DNA from: Geothrix sp. 21YS21S-2
Lineage (GTDB): Bacteria > Acidobacteriota > Holophagae > Holophagales > Holophagaceae
DNA: 64,000 bases
Direction: 5' to 3'
NCBI RefSeq assembly: GCF_030846775.1
Contig: NZ_CP132910.1
Coordinates: forward strand, 4,901,001 to 4,965,000
The notes beneath the pieces were generated by a model that did not search any database, was not told the origin of the DNA, and saw only the letters and a list, made by a program, of their open reading frames with translations. Position numbers and translations under genes: made by a program. The first letter of the stretch is position 1; every line of letters starts with the position of its first letter. This document shows, piece after piece, positions 51,590 through 60,750 of this stretch.

Positions 51590-52153
51590 ATGCGCGTCCT
51601 GCTCCTGGACAACCTGGACTCCTTCACCCACAACGTGGCCCGCTGCCTCGCGGAGGCCGGGGCGTCGGTGGACGTGCGCCGGCGGGACCAGGTGACCCTG
51701 GCGGGCCTCCTGGAGGCGGACCCGGACTTCCTGGTGCTCTCCCCCGGCCCCGGGGCGCCGGAGGCGGCCACGCTGGCCCTGGCGGCGGTGCGGGCCTTTT
51801 CCGGCCGGATCCCCATCCTCGGGGTGTGCCTGGGGCACCAGGTGCTGGCCGTGGCCCACGGCGGCCGCGTGGAGCGGGCCCCGGAACCCGTGCACGGCAA
51901 GGCCTTCCCCGTCCGCCACGACGGCCGGGGGCTCTTCCGGGGGCTCCCGGACCCCCTGGAGGCGGGGCGCTACCACAGCCTCGTGGTGACCGAGGCCCCC
52001 GGCTTCGAGATCAGTGCCCGCACCCCGGACGGCCTCGTCATGGCCATGCGCCACCGCAGCCTGCCCCTGGCCGGGGTGCAGTTCCATCCCGATTCCTTCC
52101 TCACGCCCCTGGGCCCGGAGATCTTCCGCAATGCGCTCCTGGGACATCTCTGA
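51590..52153 (+). CDS. pabA: aminodeoxychorismate/anthranilate synthase glutamine amidotransferase subunit
   Basis: 187 residues of a class I glutamine amidotransferase: SPGPGAPEAA, the nucleophile Cys in GVCLGHQ, and the His in GVQFHPDS (usually HPES). It supplies ammonia to the synthase subunit encoded next. With pabB and pabC downstream, p-aminobenzoate synthesis for folate is the likely role; trpG function cannot be excluded. The gene overlaps pabB by 23 nt. Confidence 0.9.
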   Translation: MRVLLLDNLDSFTHNVARCLAEAGASVDVRRRDQVTLAGLLEADPDFLVLSPGPGAPEAATLALAAVRAFSGRIPILGVCLGHQVLAVAHGGRVERAPEPVHGKAFPVRHDGRGLFRGLPDPLEAGRYHSLVVTEAPGFEISARTPDGLVMAMRHRSLPLAGVQFHPDSFLTPLGPEIFRNALLGHL

Positions 52154-53387
52154 AACCTGGCAGGCGCGGGCCTGCGTCCTGGACGAGGCGGCGTTCTTCG
52201 AGGACCTGCCGGCCACCCCCTTCGCGTTCCTGTACGGCGAGGGCCGCTGGCTGATCCTCGGGGAGGACCCCCTGCTGGAGCTGGAGGACCTGGCCCCCGG
52301 GGAGCTGCGCTTCCACCGCCGGGGGGAGGCCCCGGAGGTGCTTCCCGACCTGGTGGCCCTGGCGGCCTACGAGCACGGCTACGCCCTGGACCCCGCCCTG
52401 CCGGCCCCGCCCCCGCACGGGGATCCCGTCCCCGACGTGCGCCTGACCCTCCACCGGAGGATGCGGGTGTACGACCGCGCCCGGGGCGTGCTCCACACCG
52501 CGGTCCGCGAAGGCGTCCCGGCCGGCCCGGCCCGGCATTCCCTGGGCCGGGGGGCCTGGCGCGCCCGGAAGACCGGGGACACCGAGGACGCGGCCTCCCA
52601 CATGGCCAAGGTGGCCCGCATCCGCGAGGAGATCGCCCGCGGCAACGTGTACCAGGCGAACCTCACCCGCCAGGAGACCTGGGCCTTCGAGGGCGCCCTG
52701 GACCGGCTCGCGCGCAGGCTCCACGCCGCCAACCCGGCGCCGTACTCCGCCCTGGTGGCCGACCCGCTGTGGACCCTCGTCTCGTCGAGCCCCGAGTGCT
52801 TCCTTCGCATCGGCGGGGGCCGCCTCCTCACGCGCCCCATCAAGGGCACCGCCCCGCGCCACGGCGACCCCGCCCGGGACCTGGCCGCCGCCCGGGACCT
52901 CCTGGCCTCGGCCAAGGACCGCTCCGAGCTGGCCATGATCGTGGACCTGCTGCGCAACGACCTGGGCCGGTTCTGCGCGCCGCCCCCGGTGCGGGTGGAC
53001 GCCTTCGCCCTGCTGGAGAGCTACGCCAACGTGCACCACCTGGCGGCCGACGTCTCCGGAACGCTGCCTCCGTCCTGGACGTTCGGAGAGCTGCTGGCGT
53101 CCCTTTTCCCCGGGGGCTCCATCACGGGCTGCCCGAAGATGGCGGCCATGGCCCTCATCCGGGAGTTGGAGCCCGCCCCGCGCCGCCTCTACACCGGGAC
53201 CCTGGGCTGGCTGCGCAGCGACCTGGGGCAGGGGGAATTCGCCATCCTCATCCGCTCGGCCTGGGCCGCGGGATCCGAGCTGCGCTTCGGCGTGGGCGGC
53301 GGCGTGGTGTGGGACTCGGACCCCGCCGCGGAGTACGAGGAGACCGTGCACAAGGGAAGGAGCCTCGTCCAATGCTTACGCTCGTGA
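52131..53387 (+). CDS. pabB: aminodeoxychorismate synthase component I
   Basis: 418 residues from the ATG at 52131, 23 nt inside pabA (GGAG about 10 nt upstream). The chorismate-binding domain has SSPECFLRI, RPIKGTAPR, LLRNDLGRFC and GGSITGCPKMAAM, including the active-site Lys region PIKG of PabB-type enzymes. It combines chorismate with ammonia from PabA. The N-terminal domain is short. It overlaps pabC. Confidence 0.92.
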   Translation: MRSWDISETWQARACVLDEAAFFEDLPATPFAFLYGEGRWLILGEDPLLELEDLAPGELRFHRRGEAPEVLPDLVALAAYEHGYALDPALPAPPPHGDPVPDVRLTLHRRMRVYDRARGVLHTAVREGVPAGPARHSLGRGAWRARKTGDTEDAASHMAKVARIREEIARGNVYQANLTRQETWAFEGALDRLARRLHAANPAPYSALVADPLWTLVSSSPECFLRIGGGRLLTRPIKGTAPRHGDPARDLAAARDLLASAKDRSELAMIVDLLRNDLGRFCAPPPVRVDAFALLESYANVHHLAADVSGTLPPSWTFGELLASLFPGGSITGCPKMAAMALIRELEPAPRRLYTGTLGWLRSDLGQGEFAILIRSAWAAGSELRFGVGGGVVWDSDPAAEYEETVHKGRSLVQCLRS

Positions 53388-54088
53388 CGGATACCCGCGT
53401 CGACCTGGCCGGGAGCGCCCTGCGCTTCGGGGCGGGCCTCTTCGAGACGGTCCGCGTCCAGGGGGGGCGCGCCCGGTGGCTCCCGCTGCATCTGGAGCGG
53501 CTGGCCGCGGGCTGCTCCTTCCTGGGCCTGGACGCGCCCCCGCCGGACCTGGAGGCGCGCCTCGACCTGCCCCGGGAGGGGGTCCTGCGGCTCCTGGCCG
53601 CCGACGGGCGCCTCCTGGCCTGGACCGGCCCCCTGGAGCCCGCGCCCGGCCGGGACCTGCGCATCGGCCTGAGCCGCGGGATCCTGCGGCACCCGGGCCC
53701 CCTCACCCGGTTCAAGACCACCAGCTACCTGGAGAACCACCTGCTCCAGGCCGAGGCGGGGGCCCGCGGCCTGGACGAGGTGCTGGCGCCGACGCCCGCG
53801 GGGCGCCTCAGCGACGGCGGCCGCAGCACGCTTCTGGCCCTGGTGGACGGCGCCCTCCTGACGCCCCCCCTGGAGGACGGCGCCCTGCCGGGCATCGGGC
53901 GCCGGGTGCTGCTGGACGCGGGCCTGGCGCGGGAGGCGTCCCTGGCCTGGGAGGATCTGGCCCGGGCCCGGGCCCTGGGCCTGGTGAGCGCCCTGCGCGG
54001 CCTGCGTACCGTGGCGGAGGCGGAAGGCCTGGCCTTCGCGCCGGTCCCCGGCGCCCTCCGGGAGGCCGCCGATGCCCTATCCTGGTAG
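53372..54088 (+). CDS. pabC: aminodeoxychorismate lyase
   Basis: 238 residues of the fold-type IV PLP family (branched-chain-aminotransferase-like), slightly short. The PLP-binding Lys is K115 in TRFKTTSYLEN, with an FGAGLFETVRV start. It would release pyruvate from aminodeoxychorismate to give p-aminobenzoate. The ATG at 53372 overlaps the pabB stop by 16 nt. D-alanine-transaminase-like activity cannot be excluded on sequence, but the context favours PabC. Confidence 0.88.
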   Translation: MLTLVTDTRVDLAGSALRFGAGLFETVRVQGGRARWLPLHLERLAAGCSFLGLDAPPPDLEARLDLPREGVLRLLAADGRLLAWTGPLEPAPGRDLRIGLSRGILRHPGPLTRFKTTSYLENHLLQAEAGARGLDEVLAPTPAGRLSDGGRSTLLALVDGALLTPPLEDGALPGIGRRVLLDAGLAREASLAWEDLARARALGLVSALRGLRTVAEAEGLAFAPVPGALREAADALSW

Positions 54089-54099
54089 CCGGAGCGAAC

Positions 54100-54390
54100 A
54101 TGGACATCAAGCTGCCCAAGGACCTGGAACAACGGCTCACCGGCTCGATCCGGCGCTACATCACCGAGAACTTCGGCGAGGACGTGGGCGACCTCAAGGC
54201 CGCGATGTTCCTCAAGTACTGCCTGGAGGAGATCGCCCCCAGCGTCTACAACCAGGCCGTCGCCGACGCCCGGACCTTCATGCAGGAGAAGCTCCAGGAC
54301 CTGGAGGACGTCTGCTTCGCGCACGAGGAGGGCTACTGGACCAAGGGCTCCGGGGCCAGGGGCGTCCCGCGCAGGCCCGACCGGCGCTGA
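54100..54390 (+). CDS. DUF2164 family protein
   Basis: 96 residues. The blocks SIRRYITENFGEDVGDL, FLKYCLEEIAPSVYNQAVADA and LEDVCFAHEEG match DUF2164 (PF09932). Function is unknown. A CCGGAGCG ribosome site precedes the ATG. It follows pabC by 11 nt. Confidence 0.85.
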   Translation: MDIKLPKDLEQRLTGSIRRYITENFGEDVGDLKAAMFLKYCLEEIAPSVYNQAVADARTFMQEKLQDLEDVCFAHEEGYWTKGSGARGVPRRPDRR

Positions 54391-54429
54391 GCCCGGGAAC
54401 CTGGGCCCGGGCCGCGGCATCCTGGTGAC

Positions 54430-54987
54430 ATGCCGCCCTCCATCCGTCCTGCCGCCTACCTGCTCCTCGTCCTGGGCCTGGCCTGCGGCAGCAAGGGGCC
54501 CCGCTTCACGTACGACACGGGCCCGGGGCTGGAGACCGTGCGTTCCTTCGCCCTGGACCCGCGCCAGCTGATCTTCCGCGTCGACGGGCGCCGGGAGGTG
54601 GATGCCGGCACCTTCCGCACCGCGGCCATCCTGGAGCTCAAGGCCAAGGGCTTCACCCAGGCCGGCGCCGGCGTCGCGGACGCATGGGTGAACGTCATCG
54701 TCCTCGCGGACGGCGCGGACAGGGACGAAGGGCCCGCCAGGAAGCTGGATGCGGGCGGCGAGGGCAGGGGCAAGGGCCGGGGCGCCCGGGGCGCGCCCCC
54801 CGAACTCACCGCGGCGCGCCACTCCATGCCCTCCGGGGACCTCACGGTGATGGTCAAGGTGATGTCCCGGGACGGCCAGAGGACCCTCTGGTACGGCCGG
54901 GCCGACCTGCCCGCCCGGAAGCCCGGCCAGGGCCCCCAGGAGGACCACGTCCGCACCCTCATGGAGCCGCTGCCGGCGCGGCGCTGA
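54430..54987 (+). CDS. lipoprotein, DUF4136-like
   Basis: 185 residues; lipobox LGLAC gives Cys19. The beta-rich body with TVRSFALDP, AILELKAKGFTQAG and a conserved DLTVMVKVMSRDGQRTLWYG resembles the DUF4136 family of small outer-membrane or periplasmic lipoproteins. A Gly/Arg-rich loop lies near 105-120. No ribosome site stands out. Function is unknown. Confidence 0.8.
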   Translation: MPPSIRPAAYLLLVLGLACGSKGPRFTYDTGPGLETVRSFALDPRQLIFRVDGRREVDAGTFRTAAILELKAKGFTQAGAGVADAWVNVIVLADGADRDEGPARKLDAGGEGRGKGRGARGAPPELTAARHSMPSGDLTVMVKVMSRDGQRTLWYGRADLPARKPGQGPQEDHVRTLMEPLPARR

Positions 54988-55095
54988 GACCTGCCGGTCC
55001 CCCGGAATCCGGTTTCCGGAAAATACCGGAAATGCCGATGTATAGGTCTTCTGAATTCAAGGATTGAGCAGCAGAAAATAGCCCCTTCTGAATCA

Positions 55096-55123
55096 TTGCA
55101 AGTTGGGAAAACAGAGCTAGGCT
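55096..55123 (+). promoter_or_regulatory. candidate sigma-70 promoter for the liv operon
   Basis: In the AT-richer 54988-55166 gap: -35 TTGCAA (55096-55101), 16-nt spacer, -10 TAGGCT (55118-55123), about 43 nt before the livJ ATG. A moderate match only. Confidence 0.3.
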
Positions 55124-55166
55124 TATGCCGCTCTTTCCTTCCTCCCCTTGCTTTCAGGAGTGCGCC

Positions 55167-56429
55167 ATGGCCCTTCGTTCGCTTTCGCCGCTGGTCCTTT
55201 CGCTTGTGGTCCTGCCCCTCGCGGGTGCCGACACCGTCAAGATCGCCCTCACCGGGCCCTTCTCCGGAGGCTCGGCCCCCATGGGCACCTCGATGCGGGA
55301 CGGGGCCAAGCTGGCCATCGCGGAGATCAACGCCGCCGGCGGGATCCAGGTGGGCGGGGCGAAGCTGAAGATCGAGGCGCTCGAGCGCGACGACGAGGCC
55401 AAGAACGAGCGGGGAGCCCTCATCGCCCAGGAACTCGCCAGCATGCCCGGCCTCGCCGGGGTCCTGGGCTCGGTGAACACCGGCGTCGTCATGGCGGGGG
55501 ACAAGCATTACCAGGAGAAAGGCATCACCAAGATCATCACGCCGGCCGCGGGTTCGCTGTCCATGACCCAGTGGTCCCAGGCGGGGGTGAAGGACCTCTC
55601 GATCTTCCGGTTCGCGGCCCACGACGGCATCCAGTCCTCCATGGTGGTGGCCGAGGCGCAGCGCCGCGGCTTCGAGAAGGTGGCCCTGCTCTACGATTCC
55701 ACCAACTACGGCGTGTCGGGCCGGGACGACCTGGTGCGCGAGATCGCCGCCCAGGGCGGCAAGCTCAAGATCATCGCCTCCGAGAAGTTCAACATCGGCG
55801 ACAAGGACATGACCGCCCAGCTCCTGAAGGCCAAGAGCGGCGGCGCCCAGGCCGTGCTCATCTGGGGCATCGGCCCCGAACTGGCCGCGGTGGCCAACGG
55901 CATGGCCAAGCTGGGGCTGAAGGTGCCGCTGATCGGGGGCTGGACGCTCTCCATGTCCAATTTCATCGACAATGCCGGCAAGAACGGCAACGGCACCCTC
56001 ATGCCCCAGACCTTCATCGAGGAGCCCATCAACCCCCGCGTGAAGGGCTTCATCGAGAGCTTCCACAAGGCCTACAACGTCACCCGCATGGCCTCGCCGG
56101 TGTCGGCGGCCCAGGGCTACGACGCGGTGCTGATCTTCGCGGCGGCCGTCAAGCAGGCCCAGAGCACCGACACCCACCGGATCAAGGAGGCCCTGGAGGA
56201 CCTGAAGGAGCCGGTGAAGGGCGTCATCGCCACCTGGGTGCGGCCCTACGCCAAGTGGGATCCCGCCCGGGAGGAGACCCACGAGGCCTTCCGGAAGGAG
56301 CAGACCGTCATGGGCATGGTGATGGACGGCAAGGTGGTCTTCGGCAACCCCGCCGACAGGGAGCGCCTGGCCCGGGCCGACAAGCCCGTGCCGCCCTCGG
56401 CGCCCTTCAAGGGCAAGAAGAAGCCCTGA
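55167..56429 (+). CDS. livJ: branched-chain amino-acid-type ABC transporter substrate-binding protein
   Basis: 420 residues from the ATG at 55167, with AGGAG 6 nt upstream; an upstream in-frame ATG at 55125 is less likely. The signal peptide (about 1-20) ends LAGAD. The type I periplasmic-binding fold shows IALTGPFSGGSAPMG, AIAEINAAGGI and VLGSVNTGVV. Ligand could be a branched-chain amino acid, amide or other small molecule. It heads the liv operon. Confidence 0.9.
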   Translation: MALRSLSPLVLSLVVLPLAGADTVKIALTGPFSGGSAPMGTSMRDGAKLAIAEINAAGGIQVGGAKLKIEALERDDEAKNERGALIAQELASMPGLAGVLGSVNTGVVMAGDKHYQEKGITKIITPAAGSLSMTQWSQAGVKDLSIFRFAAHDGIQSSMVVAEAQRRGFEKVALLYDSTNYGVSGRDDLVREIAAQGGKLKIIASEKFNIGDKDMTAQLLKAKSGGAQAVLIWGIGPELAAVANGMAKLGLKVPLIGGWTLSMSNFIDNAGKNGNGTLMPQTFIEEPINPRVKGFIESFHKAYNVTRMASPVSAAQGYDAVLIFAAAVKQAQSTDTHRIKEALEDLKEPVKGVIATWVRPYAKWDPAREETHEAFRKEQTVMGMVMDGKVVFGNPADRERLARADKPVPPSAPFKGKKKP

Positions 56430-56442
56430 CCCGGGCCGGCCC

Positions 56443-57321
56443 GTGGACGCCCGCATCATCGGACAGATGGCCGTGAGCGGGGCCCTCATGGGCCTCGTGT
56501 ACGCGCTCATCGCCTACGGGTTCCAGCTCACGTACGCCACCAGCAGGAGCCTCAACTTCGGCCAGGGGGAACTGGTGATGGTGTCGGCCTTCGTGGCCCT
56601 CACGTTCACCAACCTCGGCCTGCCCTACGGACTCATGGTCCCCTGCGCCCTGGCGTTCGGGGCGCTGGCCGGGCTCGCGGTGGAGCGGGCCGCCGTGCGC
56701 CTGGCCCTGCAGCAGAAGTCCGAGGGCTGGATCATGCTCACCATCATCCTGGGCCTGTTCATGCTCTCGGCCTCGGAGAACATCTGGGGCCGGGACGACC
56801 GCCCCTTTCCCACGCCGATCCCCTCCGAGGCCGTGCGCATCCTGGGCATCGAGGTCACGCCCCTGGAACTGTCCGTGGCCGCGGGGGCGCTGGCGGTCAT
56901 GGGGCTGATCGAGGTCTTCAAGCGCACCACCCTGCAGGGCAAGGCCTTCGAGGCGGTCAGCGCGGACCCCGAGGCCGCCGAGCTCATGGGCATCTCCTCG
57001 CGGCGCATCGTCATGCTCAGCTACGGGCTGTCGGGGGCCGTCGCGGCGCTGGCGGGCATCCTGGTCTCGCCCATCACCACCGTGGGGCCCACCATGGGGG
57101 CCGTGCTGGTGCTCAAGGCCTTCTCCGTGGCCGTGGTGGCGGGCCTGGACTCGGGCTTCGGGGTGGTCCTGGTGGGCATGGCCCTGGGCGCGATCGAGAG
57201 CCTGGCCAGCTTCTACCTGGGCAGCGGCTGGCGCGAGGCGCCGGGTCTCGTCCTCCTCATCCTCACCCTGGCCGCGCGCCCCTACGGGCTTTTCGGCAGG
57301 GCCGCCATCCGGAAGGTGTGA
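56443..57321 (+). CDS. livH: ABC transporter permease, LivH-type
   Basis: 292 residues from a GTG at 56443, with about eight membrane helices (LMGLVYALIAYGFQL, LSVAAGALAVMGLIEV, AVAALAGILVSPITTVG). The conserved RRIVMLSYGLSGAVAALAG and AVLVLKAFSVAVVAGL blocks are the LivH/LivM signature. It pairs with the LivM part of the next gene. The stop overlaps that gene by 1 nt. Confidence 0.92.
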   Translation: MDARIIGQMAVSGALMGLVYALIAYGFQLTYATSRSLNFGQGELVMVSAFVALTFTNLGLPYGLMVPCALAFGALAGLAVERAAVRLALQQKSEGWIMLTIILGLFMLSASENIWGRDDRPFPTPIPSEAVRILGIEVTPLELSVAAGALAVMGLIEVFKRTTLQGKAFEAVSADPEAAELMGISSRRIVMLSYGLSGAVAALAGILVSPITTVGPTMGAVLVLKAFSVAVVAGLDSGFGVVLVGMALGAIESLASFYLGSGWREAPGLVLLILTLAARPYGLFGRAAIRKV

Positions 57322-59249
57322 TGCGGCGCTTCCTCCTCCTCCGCGGCGCCGAGGTGCTGATCATGGCCGTGCTGGCGGCGGTGCCGCTGGCCGTGACCAA
57401 CCCGTACGCCCTGGGACTCCTGACGCTCCTGGCCATCTACGGCGTCCTCCTCATCGGCCTGGACGTGTCGGTGGGCTACCTGGGCCAGATCAACCTGGGG
57501 CAGGTGGCCTTCCTGGGCCTGGGCGCCTACGCCGCGGGCATCGCGGTCACCCGGTTCGGCGCGGGCCTGGTCCCGGCCCTCCTGGCGGCCTCGCTCGTGG
57601 GCCTCGTGCTGGGCGGGATCCTGGCCCTGCCCGCCCTGCGCCTGGATGGGCCGCAGTTCGCCCTGGCGACCCTGAGCTTCTCGGCCCTCACCGTCACCGC
57701 CCTCAACGAACTGGAGGGGCTCACGGGCGGAGCCCAGGGCCTCAGCCTGGTCCGGCCGCGCCTCCTGGGGCTGCCCCTGGAGTCCCGGGGCTTCTACTGG
57801 CTCTGCCTGGCGGCCCTGGCCCTCGTGTGGATCACCATGCGCAACCTCCTGGGCTCCCACTGGGGACGCGCCTTCGAGGCCCTGAGGGACAGCCCCATCG
57901 CCACGGACGCCATGGGGGTGGGCACCTACCGCCACAAGGTGGCCGCCTTCGCCCTGGGCTCGGGGCTGGGGGGCCTGGCCGGGGGGCTCTACGCCTTCAA
58001 CTTCCAGTACCTCCAGCCCCAGATCTTCACGTACGACCTCATGGTCATCCTGCTCCTGGGCGTGGTGCTGGGCGGCCGCAAGAGCCTGTGGGGCGCCTTC
58101 GTCGGGGCCTGCGTGGTGGTGCTCCTGCCCAACCTCCTTTCGGACCGCCGGCTCTTCCTGGCCCTGGCCTTCCTGGGTCTCCTGGCGGCGCTGGCCGCGG
58201 GGGTCCGGAACCTGGTCCGGCGGCGCACCGGCGCCTTCCAGGCCCTCGCGCCCGTGGCCGCCACGGGGCTCCTGGCCGTGGGCGGACTCCTGGTGAAGAA
58301 CACCGAGGACTGGCGCAAGGCCATCTTCGCGCTCCTGCTGTTCGCGGTCGTGGTGGGCCTGCCCGAGGGTCTCATGGGCTTCGCCTCCCGCTTCCTGACG
58401 GGGATCTTCCGGGTTCCCCCCGCGTCCCTGCCGCCCCGGGCCGGGCTGGACGAGGTGCTGCCCCAGCAGCAGGACCGGCCGGGGCCGGTGCTGGAGGTGA
58501 AGGACCTCAGGCGCTACTTCGGGGGCGTCAAGGCGGTGGACGGCATCACCTTCGCGGTGGAGACCGGCACCATCCACGGCCTCATCGGCCCCAACGGCTC
58601 GGGCAAGAGCACCCTGGTGAACGTCGTGTCCGGCCTCTACCCGCCCACCGGCGGCGAGATCCGCCTGCGGGGCTCCCTCATCACGCGCCTGGGCATGGTG
58701 CCCATGGCCCGGGCGGGGGTGGCCCGCACCTTCCAGAACCTCCAGCTCTTCGGGGAGCTCAGCGCCCTGGACAACGTGCTCGTGGCGCTTCACGGCGCCT
58801 TCCGCATGCCCCTGCCGCTCCTGATCGCGGGCCTGGGGCGGGCCGAGGAGCGCCGGGCCCAGGCCGACGCCCTCGCCCTCCTGGCCCTGGTGGGCCTGGA
58901 GAGCGAGGCCCGGGTGCGCGCCCGGGACCTCACCTACGGCGCCCAGCGCTTCCTGGAGGTGGCCCGGGCCCTGGCCCGCAGGCCCGCGCTGCTCATCCTG
59001 GACGAGCCCGCCGCGGGCCTGGCCCACCCCGACGTGCTGCGCCTGATGGAGGTCATCCGGAAGATCCACGAGCGGGGCATCGCCGTCCTGCTCATCGAGC
59101 ACCACATGGACGTGGTGAGCGAGCTCTGCCACTACGTGACCGTGATGGACGGGGGCCGCATGCTGGCCGAAGGCAGCGCCTCCGAGGTCAAGCGCGATCC
59201 CAGGGTGCTGGAAGCCTACCTGGGCGTGCCCCGGGAGGCCGCGTCATGA
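57321..59249 (+). CDS. livMG: fused LivM permease and LivG ATPase
   Basis: 642 residues from the ATG at 57321 (GGAAGG 4 nt upstream). Residues 1-375 are a LivM-type permease (SVGYLGQINLGQVAFLG) with an additional hydrophobic stretch (about 270-350) before the ATPase. Residues 385-642 are a LivG-type ATPase: Walker A GPNGSGKST (about 423), signature LTYGAQRFLEVARAL and Walker B LLILDEPAAGLAHP. Fusions of this kind are known in some bacteria. The signature region (LTYGAQ for the usual LPYGQQ) deviates slightly. Confidence 0.9.
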   Translation: MRRFLLLRGAEVLIMAVLAAVPLAVTNPYALGLLTLLAIYGVLLIGLDVSVGYLGQINLGQVAFLGLGAYAAGIAVTRFGAGLVPALLAASLVGLVLGGILALPALRLDGPQFALATLSFSALTVTALNELEGLTGGAQGLSLVRPRLLGLPLESRGFYWLCLAALALVWITMRNLLGSHWGRAFEALRDSPIATDAMGVGTYRHKVAAFALGSGLGGLAGGLYAFNFQYLQPQIFTYDLMVILLLGVVLGGRKSLWGAFVGACVVVLLPNLLSDRRLFLALAFLGLLAALAAGVRNLVRRRTGAFQALAPVAATGLLAVGGLLVKNTEDWRKAIFALLLFAVVVGLPEGLMGFASRFLTGIFRVPPASLPPRAGLDEVLPQQQDRPGPVLEVKDLRRYFGGVKAVDGITFAVETGTIHGLIGPNGSGKSTLVNVVSGLYPPTGGEIRLRGSLITRLGMVPMARAGVARTFQNLQLFGELSALDNVLVALHGAFRMPLPLLIAGLGRAEERRAQADALALLALVGLESEARVRARDLTYGAQRFLEVARALARRPALLILDEPAAGLAHPDVLRLMEVIRKIHERGIAVLLIEHHMDVVSELCHYVTVMDGGRMLAEGSASEVKRDPRVLEAYLGVPREAAS

Positions 59250-59974
59250 CCGCGCCCATGCTGAGGATCGAGAACCTGCACGGCGGCTACGGCAGCGTGG
59301 ACGTGCTCCAGGGCGTGTCGCTGGAAGTGGCCCAGGGCTCCGTGGTCGCCCTCATCGGCGCCAACGGCGCCGGCAAGACCACGGCCATGCGCCTGATCTC
59401 GGGCCTCCTGCGCCCGACCCGGGGCACCATCGTCCTGGACGGGAAGCAGGTGGAGGGCCTGGACGCCTCGCGCATCGCCCGCCTGGGCCTGGCCCACTCC
59501 CCCGAGGGCCGCAAGGTCTTCGGCCCGCTCTCCACCGAGGACAACCTCCTCCTGGGCGCCTACACGCGCCTGCCGCGCTTCCTGGGCTTCCGGCGCCAGG
59601 CCGCGCGGGACCTTGAGGAGGCCTACGAGCGCTTCCCCCGCCTCAAGGAGCGCCGCCGCCAGCAGGCCGGCACCCTCTCCGGGGGCGAGCAGCAGATGCT
59701 GGCCATCGCCCGGGCCCTCATGGCCCGCCCCAAGGTCCTGCTCCTGGACGAGCCCAGCATGGGCCTGGCCCCGGTCATCATCCGGGAGGTCTACGAAGCC
59801 ATCCGCCGCCTCAAGGCCGAGGGCACGACGCTGCTCCTGGTGGAGCAGTTCGCCGTGACCGCCATGGAGGTGGCCGACTACGCCTACGTCATGGAGCGCG
59901 GCCGGATCACCGTGGAGGGGACGCGGGAGGACCTGGGGCGGAACGAGCGGGTGGTGGAGGCGTACCTGGGCTAG
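59246..59974 (+). CDS. livF: ABC transporter ATPase, LivF-type
   Basis: 242 residues from the ATG at 59246, overlapping the fusion's stop as ATGA. Walker A GANGAGKTT (38-46), the signature LSGGEQQMLAIARAL and Walker B VLLLDEPSMGLAP are intact. It would pair with the LivG domain of the preceding protein. Last gene of the operon. Confidence 0.93.
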   Translation: MTAPMLRIENLHGGYGSVDVLQGVSLEVAQGSVVALIGANGAGKTTAMRLISGLLRPTRGTIVLDGKQVEGLDASRIARLGLAHSPEGRKVFGPLSTEDNLLLGAYTRLPRFLGFRRQAARDLEEAYERFPRLKERRRQQAGTLSGGEQQMLAIARALMARPKVLLLDEPSMGLAPVIIREVYEAIRRLKAEGTTLLLVEQFAVTAMEVADYAYVMERGRITVEGTREDLGRNERVVEAYLG

Positions 59975-60079
59975 CGTCGACCTGCGGGGCGGTCCGATTC
60001 GCGCGAAGGCCTTGAACTGCTATATTTAATTCATCAAAATTCTGGATGAAAAATCCAATCGGGTTGGATGACGGCGCTA
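59975..60079. other. AT-rich intergenic segment with small hairpins
   Basis: Between the convergent livF and 60080 genes. TTCATC/GATGAA (around 60029-60049) and ATCCAA/TTGGAT (around 60053-60069) form short stems in a stretch of low GC (AAATTCTGGATGAAAAATCC). It may act as a weak bidirectional terminator. No gene is seen here. Confidence 0.4.
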
Positions 60080-60535
60080 TCAGTCGGTCATCAACCGGGA
60101 CAGAACCAACCAGGCCAGCCAAAGCACGGGCAGCCCCAGGACCCCGAAGGCCGGAAGGGACGCCCAGCTGCCCTCAAGATACGCGTTCAGCCCTCCGCCC
60201 AGGCACAGGCAGACCAGCACCCGCAGGGACGCGGCCAGCCAGGGCCTGGGAGCCAGGGCCAGGACCAGGCCCCCCGCCAGGGTGGCAGGCAGGACTGCCA
60301 CGGCGTGGAGGCGGAACCAGGGGCCGCCCAGGAGGGGGCCCAGGGCGCCGATCCCGTCGCCGTGGGCCAGGGCCGCGTAGCCCGCGAGGCCGCCGGCCAG
60401 GGCGCCCGCGAGCAGCTCCCGCCAGTACCGCACCAGGAACCGCCGCCGGAAGACCGGGTCGCAGAGGGCGGAGAACCAGGGCAGGGCCTGGGGCTGGCCG
60501 CAGCAGGAACCCTTGGGGTCGGAACAGCAGGACAT
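60080..60535 (-). CDS. Cys-rich-tipped four-helix membrane protein
   Basis: 151 residues from the ATG at 60535 with GAGGAG upstream; upstream ATGs have no such site. The N-terminus reads MSCCSDPKGSCCGQPQ, two CC pairs that could bind metal or an iron-sulfur centre. Four hydrophobic segments follow (ELLAGALAGGLAGYAAL, LHAVAVLPATLAGGLVLAL and two more). No family recognised. It converges with livF and is divergent from the hybrid kinase at 60751 across about 215 nt. Confidence 0.7.
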   Translation of the reverse strand: MSCCSDPKGSCCGQPQALPWFSALCDPVFRRRFLVRYWRELLAGALAGGLAGYAALAHGDGIGALGPLLGGPWFRLHAVAVLPATLAGGLVLALAPRPWLAASLRVLVCLCLGGGLNAYLEGSWASLPAFGVLGLPVLWLAWLVLSRLMTD

Positions 60536-60750
60536 GGCGGGCTCCTCGGTTCCAGTGTCGCCGGGGAACGGGGGGCCCGGCCAGTCCGTCCGGGGAGTTG
60601 TGACGTCCATCCGCCCGGGTTCGCCGGTGTGGTTGATGAGCTTGCAATGGGGATCCACGCCCTTGCGGGCCCGCCCCAGGTTCCGGTGGACAGCCGGGCC
60701 AATGGCCTCACAATTGCCGAATCAGCTCCCAAGGCCAGGAATCCGCCCAC

